Below the pieces are notes generated by a model. The model saw nothing but the letters and a program-made list of their open reading frames with translations. It was not told the DNA's origin and ran no database searches. DNA of 35,153 nt from an uncultured beta proteobacterium (GTDB lineage Bacteria > Pseudomonadota > Gammaproteobacteria > Burkholderiales > Burkholderiaceae_C): contig CAIRBF010000452.1 in assembly GCA_903876715.1 (NCBI GenBank), positions 1 through 35,153 of the forward strand, given 5' to 3'. The translations under genes were made by a program, and so were the position numbers. Positions 33,526 to 35,153 of the stretch are shown here, piece after piece (the stretch's first letter is position 1; the number at the start of each line of letters is the position of its first letter).

Positions 33526-34434
33526 TCATCGACGGTGGAGCTTCGGGTTGAAGGCGTCGTTCAGGCCGTCGCCGATCAGGCTCACGGCCAGCACGGTGGC
33601 GAAGATGCACACGCCGGGGAAGGTGACGGCCCACCAGCACTCGAGGATGTTGCGCCGGTTGCCGCCGATCATCATCCCCCAGCTCATCACGTTGGCGTCC
33701 GAAAGGCCGAGGAAGCTCAGGCCCGCCTCGAAGAGGATGGCCGCGCCGACGATCAGCGTGGCCGAGACGATCAGCGGCGGCATCGCGTTGGGCAGGATCT
33801 CGCGCAGCATCAGGCGCAGCGGCCCGGCGCCCATGGCGCGCGCGGCCTGCGTGTACTCGAGCTGGCGCAGGCGCATGAACTCGGCGCGCGCGAGCCGCGC
33901 GGTGCCGGTCCACGCGACCACGCCGATGGCAAAGACGACCACGGGCAGCGCGGGCGTGAACAGCGTCACGAGCACCATCGCGAACAGCAGCGAGGGCAGC
34001 ACCTGGAACAGCTCGGTCAGGCGCGACAGGGCGGTGTCGACCCAGCCGCCGAAGTAGCCGGCCAGTGCCCCGACCGTGACGCCTATCGTGACCGCCACCG
34101 TGGCCGCCGACAGACCCACGAGCAAGGTGGCGCGCCCGCCGACCAGCACCCCGGCCAGCACGTCGCGCCCGAGGTAGTCGGTGCCGAGCCAGACCTTGGG
34201 GTCCGTGAACGGATCGGTGAAGGGCGCGGCGACGATGTCGAAGGGCTTGACGCCGTAGAGCGAGGGGCCGAAGACCATGGCCACGACCAGTCCGCCGAGC
34301 AGCGCCAGGCCGAGCAGCGCGGCCTTGTTGCCGCGGAAGACGTGCCAGGCCTCGCGCCAGGGTGACAGGCCGGCCTCCGCGGGCGTGACGGCAGCGCCTG
34401 GCGTCGCGGCGGAGGGGGGCAGGGGCGGGCTCAT
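33526..34434 (-). CDS. dppC: Peptide ABC transporter permease (DppC/OppC type)
   Basis: A 302-residue permease with a Pro/Ala-rich cytoplasmic N-terminus, the OppC_N segment [20 protein letters not shown], and HPLGTDxxGRD-type [18 protein letters not shown]. The EAA loop is seen as [19 protein letters not shown]. Six membrane spans are expected. It begins 14 bases after the dppB stop, and dppD follows after 58 bases. Confidence 0.92.
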   Translation of the reverse strand: MSPPLPPSAATPGAAVTPAEAGLSPWREAWHVFRGNKAALLGLALLGGLVVAMVFGPSLYGVKPFDIVAAPFTDPFTDPKVWLGTDYLGRDVLAGVLVGGRATLLVGLSAATVAVTIGVTVGALAGYFGGWVDTALSRLTELFQVLPSLLFAMVLVTLFTPALPVVVFAIGVVAWTGTARLARAEFMRLRQLEYTQAARAMGAGPLRLMLREILPNAMPPLIVSATLIVGAAILFEAGLSFLGLSDANVMSWGMMIGGNRRNILECWWAVTFPGVCIFATVLAVSLIGDGLNDAFNPKLHRR

Positions 34435-34448
34435 CGGCGGGCCATCGG

Positions 34449-35153
34449 TCAGCGCCCGCGCAGCCGCGGGTCGATCCAGCGGTAGCTCAGGTCGGTCAGC
34501 AGGTTGGCGGCGATGACCAGCAGCGCCGAGAAGGTCAGCACCCCCAGCAGCGTGGGGTAGTCTCGACCCAGGATGGCGTCCAGCGCGAGCGTGCCCAGGC
34601 CAGGCCAGGAAAAGACGGTCTCCACCAGCACCGCGCCCGAGATCAGGTTGCCGAACTGCAGCCCGGCGATGGTGACGAGCGGCATCAGCGCATTGCGCAG
34701 CGCGTGCTTGAAGGTGACAGCGCCGTCGCCCAGGCCCTTGGCGCGCGCGGTGCGAATGTAGTCCGAGCCGAGCACCTCGAGCATGCTCGCGCGCGCCAGG
34801 CGGCTGTATTGAGCCAGGTAGATCAGGCCCAGCGTCAGCGCGGGCAGCACCAGGTGGTGCAGCACGTCAAGCGCGTTTTGCAGCGGCCCGGCGCCCATCA
34901 GGCGCACGTCGCGCATGCCGGCGATCGGCATGATGGGCCAGACCTTGCCGAACAGGATGACCAGCAGGATGCCCGTCCAGAACACCGGCATCGCATAGCC
35001 GATGAGCGAGAACACGGTGACCGCGCCACTGAAGAGGCTGTCGGGCCGGCGCGAGGCCAGCACCCCCATCAGCGTGCCCAGGACGATCGCGCTCAGCAAG
35101 GCGGTCAGCACCAGCAGCACCGTCGGCCCGAGGCGGTCGAAGATCAGTTCCGA
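34449..35153 (-). CDS. dppB: Peptide ABC transporter permease (DppB/OppB type), 5' end outside window
   Basis: The minus-strand frame is open through the window edge, so an internal Met at 35120 is not the start. The visible 234 residues begin SELIFDRLGPTVLLVLTALL, which is the middle of DppB-like permeases. The EAA-type loop reads YIRTARAKGLGDGAVTFKHALRNALMP, split here as YIRTARAKGLGD and FKHALRNALMP, and the protein ends LLTDLSYRWIDPRLRGR. The N-terminal membrane span and OppB_N region lie beyond 35153. It forms the inner-membrane channel together with DppC. Confidence 0.92.
   Translation of the reverse strand, partial: SELIFDRLGPTVLLVLTALLSAIVLGTLMGVLASRRPDSLFSGAVTVFSLIGYAMPVFWTGILLVILFGKVWPIMPIAGMRDVRLMGAGPLQNALDVLHHLVLPALTLGLIYLAQYSRLARASMLEVLGSDYIRTARAKGLGDGAVTFKHALRNALMPLVTIAGLQFGNLISGAVLVETVFSWPGLGTLALDAILGRDYPTLLGVLTFSALLVIAANLLTDLSYRWIDPRLRGR

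Overview
The window is about 35 kb of GC-rich DNA with densely packed, often overlapping genes. It most likely comes from a betaproteobacterium of the order Burkholderiales. The gene order yebC-purD-acyltransferase-hemF-nadD-rsfS-rlmH-maf-rng is, from what I know of the group, typical of Burkholderiales chromosomes. The tolB-pal-cpoB block, rdgC, a DUF3297 gene and the taurine and peptide ABC transporters agree with that. I see no insertion sequence, phage gene, CRISPR array or rRNA. This is chromosomal core DNA with accessory sulfur-metabolism genes.

Layout. 1-767 (-): 5'-complete fragment of a HerA-type ATPase. 932-8778 (+): a long co-directional housekeeping cluster for gene regulation, purine and heme synthesis, NAD synthesis, ribosome silencing, rRNA methylation, nucleotide clean-up and RNase G. 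8789-12250 (-): a probable sulfur operon of exported rhodanese, YeeE/YedE sulfur transporter, a 59-residue membrane protein and a BatA-like VWA protein. 12356-12967 (-): AhpD-like peroxidase-related protein. 13140-17465 (+): tolB-pal-cpoB without tolQRA next to it; Pal and CpoB are both strongly enlarged. 17552-19658 (+): a second YeeE/YedE protein, tcdA and two tRNA-Lys genes ending in a clear terminator; tcdA runs into the first tRNA. 19724-21775 (+): nitroreductase, a 44-residue membrane protein, DUF3297 and rdgC. 21776-22149: convergent gap holding a decayed chemotaxis-receptor fragment. 22150-29715 (-): taurine operon tauA-tauR-tauB-tauC, continued by a SulP permease without STAS domain, a NUDIX hydrolase and an MFS transporter. 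29716-30056: divergent control region with nested GTGGTG/CACCAC repeats. 30057-31379 (+): omega-amino-acid (taurine or beta-alanine):pyruvate aminotransferase. 31453-35153 (-): dppBCDF-type peptide ABC transporter, dppB cut by the window edge.

How the genes work together. The taurine block is a coherent module: TauABC imports taurine, the MocR-type regulator TauR probably senses it, and the divergent aminotransferase would remove the amino group. The next enzyme (Xsc) and the dioxygenase TauD are not in the window. The rhodanese and the two YeeE/YedE proteins suggest handling of thiosulfate or sulfane sulfur.

The most notable observations are these. (i) The last codons of tcdA lie inside a tRNA-Lys gene, a tRNA of the class TcdA modifies, with the stop codon in the anticodon loop. 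(ii) CpoB has a coiled coil of about 490 residues next to a Pal with a long glycine-rich linker. (iii) RsfS carries a histone-H1-like Lys/Ala-rich tail. (iv) nadD has an apparent frameshift at a C6 run. I did not find a clearly new multi-gene system; the best candidates for new biology are the tcdA/tRNA overlap and the enlarged Pal/CpoB pair.
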